7,388 nucleotides of DNA, from assembly GCA_030151145.1 (NCBI GenBank), contig JASLEL010000197.1:1-7388 (forward strand), written 5' to 3'. Made by a program: the position numbers and the translations under genes. Under the pieces are notes generated by a model. The model ran no database searches, had not been told where the DNA came from, and saw only the letters and a program-made list of their open reading frames with translations. Of this stretch, positions 5,869 through 7,388 are shown piece after piece. The stretch's first letter is position 1; each line of letters opens with the position of its first letter. The DNA is from Aquirhabdus sp. (GTDB taxonomy: Bacteria; Pseudomonadota; Gammaproteobacteria; Pseudomonadales; Moraxellaceae).

Positions 5869-6990
5869 ATGGAATTTGATGATCTGCTGACCCTCATGGT
5901 CGAAAAAGGCGGTTCGGACCTGTTCATCACTGAGGGCGTTGCCCCCTCCATGAAAATCAACGGGCGCATCCTGCCCATCACCAAGACTCCGTTGACCGCC
6001 GACATGGTGCGCAACATCATTCATAACATCATGTCGGACAAGCAGCGCGCTGAGTTTGCCGCCAAGAATGAATGCAACTTCGCCATCGTGGACAAGAAGC
6101 AGACCGCTCGTTTTCGCGTCAGTGCACTGGTCCAGCGCGACGCACCCGCCATGGTGCTGCGTCGTATCGAAACCCATATCCCGAAAGTCGAAGACCTGCA
6201 ACTGCCCAAAGTGATCGAAGATCTGGCGATGACCAAACGCGGCATCATCATCTTCGTCGGTGCGACCGGGACTGGTAAATCCACCTCGCTGGCCTCCATG
6301 ATCGGCCACCGCAACCGCAACTCCTCCGGCCATATCATCACCATCGAAGACCCGATCGAGTTCATCCATCAGCATGCGGGCTGTATCGTCACCCAGCGTG
6401 AAGTGGGCATCGATACCGAGTCATTTGATATCGCGCTGAAAAACACCCTGCGTCAGGCACCCGACGTGATCCTGATCGGTGAGATCCGCTCTCGTGAGGT
6501 CATGGACTATGCCATCGCCTTCGCCGAAACCGGCCATCTGGTCTTGAGCACCCTGCACGCCAACAACGCCAACCAGGCGCTGGACCGTATCATTCACTTC
6601 TTTGAAGCCGACCGTCACAGCCAGCTCTATATGGACCTGTCGCTGAACCTCAAAGGCATCGTGGCCCAGCAGCTCATCCCGACTCGCGACGGCAAGTCAC
6701 GCCGCGCCTGTATCGAAGTGCTGCTGAACTCTCCGCTGGTACAGGATTACATCCGCAAAGGCGAAATCCACGAAATCAAAGAAGTCATGAAACGCTCGCG
6801 CGAGCTCGGGATGCAGACCTTCGACCAGGCACTGTATGACCTCTATCAGGCCGGTGAAATCACCTACGAGAACGCCCTGCAATACGCCGACGCCCCCAAC
6901 GACCTGCGCCTGCAGATCAAGCTGGGCAACAGCGCCGACGCCCGCTATCTGGATCAGGCCACACGCGATCTCAGTATCGAGGAGCTGTGA
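5869..6990 (+). CDS. pilU: Type IV pilus PilT-like ATPase PilU
   Basis: PilU is the PilT paralogue that works with PilT as an accessory retraction motor in the cytoplasm. In studied species it cannot retract pili alone but supports PilT under load or when PilT ATPase activity fails. At 373 residues it is close to the usual length. It begins MEFDDLLTLMVEKGGSDLFI, typical of PilU rather than PilT. Motifs: Walker A GATGTGKS (131-138); Asp box IITIEDPIEF (156-165); QREVGIDTESF (177-187); Walker B DVILIGEIRS (199-208); His box TGHLVLSTLHANNANQ (221-236), where LHANNANQ is diagnostic of PilU; and a C-terminal tail NDLRLQIKLG (344-353) that PilT lacks. It sits downstream of pilT on the same strand and ends before a strong terminator. 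Confidence 0.98.
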   Translation: MEFDDLLTLMVEKGGSDLFITEGVAPSMKINGRILPITKTPLTADMVRNIIHNIMSDKQRAEFAAKNECNFAIVDKKQTARFRVSALVQRDAPAMVLRRIETHIPKVEDLQLPKVIEDLAMTKRGIIIFVGATGTGKSTSLASMIGHRNRNSSGHIITIEDPIEFIHQHAGCIVTQREVGIDTESFDIALKNTLRQAPDVILIGEIRSREVMDYAIAFAETGHLVLSTLHANNANQALDRIIHFFEADRHSQLYMDLSLNLKGIVAQQLIPTRDGKSRRACIEVLLNSPLVQDYIRKGEIHEIKEVMKRSRELGMQTFDQALYDLYQAGEITYENALQYADAPNDLRLQIKLGNSADARYLDQATRDLSIEEL

Positions 6991-7009
6991 TCCACACAGA
7001 TCACCCCTC

Positions 7010-7041
7010 AAAAAACGACAGCACAAGCTGTCGTTTTTTTT
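7010..7041. terminator. Bidirectional intrinsic terminator after pilU
   Basis: A perfect 13-bp stem pairs 7010-7022 with 7027-7039 around loop ACAA. The core is CGACAGC/GCTGTCG, preceded by six A and followed by eight T (7034-7041). It ends pilU (stop at 6990). On the minus strand its six T can also end the convergent ANTAR gene (stop at 7075). Confidence 0.92.
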
Positions 7042-7074
7042 ACATCCAAATCAGCACGACAACCAACACCGCCA

Positions 7075-7275
7075 TCAGCGCCAGTGATGCTCCATGGCAA
7101 CCACCGAGCGCGCAATGTCCGTCAGGCGCTTGCCCTGATCCATGGCCATCTGGCGCAGCAGTTTGTGTGCCTGATCTTCGGTCAGTTTGCGGTGCTTCAT
7201 CAGCAGGGCCTTAGCCCGCTCCTGTAGCTTGCGATCCTCCAGTGCCGCCCGTGCAGCGGTCAATTCTTCCTGCAT
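7075..7275 (-). CDS. ANTAR-domain segment (C-terminal part of a frame-split antiterminator regulator)
   Basis: The 66-residue frame MQEELTAARAALEDRKL... carries an ANTAR domain at its C-terminal side: ERAKALLMKHRKLTEDQAHKL (first helices), then LRQMAMDQGKRLTDIARSVV. ANTAR domains bind paired RNA hairpins and prevent transcription termination, as in AmiR, NasR, NasT and EutV. They are nearly always attached to a sensor or receiver domain, and none is in this frame. The segment before it, ELTAARAALEDRKL, is the usual coiled-coil lead-in. The frame continues upstream of the ATG to a TAA at 7327-7329, but that stretch looks non-coding. The plausible preceding sequence lies in another frame (7260-7388), so this is probably the end of a frameshifted gene rather than a complete small gene. 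No good ribosome site precedes ATG 7275. It converges on pilU. Confidence 0.7.
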   Translation of the reverse strand: MQEELTAARAALEDRKLQERAKALLMKHRKLTEDQAHKLLRQMAMDQGKRLTDIARSVVAMEHHWR

Positions 7276-7388
7276 ATGCTCGCGGCCTGATCCTGCACCA
7301 ACTGAAAGATCGAACGCCCCAGCCGTTTACCCATGCCTTCGGGATGGGCGTATTCATGGTCGCTCTCAGGCACACCTTTTAACATCTC
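7260..7388 (-). pseudogene. Upstream part of the split ANTAR regulator, runs off right edge
   Basis: On the minus strand an open frame enters from the window edge and reads EMLKGVPESDHEYAHPEGMG, then KRLGRSIFQLVQDQAAS, then ICRKN and TGA (7262-7260). It overlaps the ANTAR frame by 16 bp. Joined with one shift near 7275, the text runs ...LVQDQAAS-(M)QEELTAARAALEDRKL..., one continuous amphipathic helix, as expected for the linker before ANTAR. This supports one ancestral gene broken by loss of one base or gain of two; the sequence there is AGCATATGCAG, where a duplicated AT would explain it. The N-terminal sensor domain lies outside the window. A nitrate/nitrite-sensing (NasR-like) or receiver (NasT-like) domain is possible but cannot be seen. 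A sequencing error or a real -1 frameshift signal would look the same. Confidence 0.5.

Overview
The window reads as ordinary chromosome from a moderately GC-rich gammaproteobacterium. The HemB, PilT and PilU proteins resemble their Pseudomonas counterparts most closely from memory, which suggests Pseudomonadales, possibly a Moraxellaceae-type lineage. The genus cannot be fixed by eye. No mobile element, CRISPR array, tRNA or rRNA was recognised.

Layout from left to right. Positions 1-1004 (+) hold hemB (porphobilinogen synthase, heme pathway), whose first codons lie left of the window. A strong bidirectional terminator (1031-1066) separates it from the convergent dsbD (1079-3487, -), the inner-membrane reductant conductor for periplasmic thiols. 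This DsbD has an unusually long low-complexity linker. A 371-bp gap without a recognisable gene follows (3488-3858). Next is yggS/PLPBP (3859-4542, -), a PLP-homeostasis protein. It diverges from the twitching-motility pair pilT (4687-5724, +) and pilU (5869-6990, +), which encode the type IV pilus retraction ATPases. The yggS-pilT divergent region carries two tandem near-palindromic 16-bp repeats that overlap a plausible yggS promoter. The pilT-pilU gap carries two perfect inverted repeats. A second strong bidirectional terminator (7010-7041) closes pilU.

The right edge (7075-7388, -) holds the C-terminal end of an ANTAR-domain (RNA-binding antiterminator) regulator. Its coding frame is broken: the helical segment before ANTAR lies in one frame and the ANTAR domain in another, shifted at about 7275.

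The functions are housekeeping: heme synthesis, periplasmic thiol reduction (which among other things serves cytochrome c maturation), vitamin B6 homeostasis and pilus retraction. I see no convincing new multi-gene system. The points most worth a second look are the split ANTAR gene, the tandem operator-like repeats before pilT, the enlarged DsbD linker and the inverted repeats between pilT and pilU.
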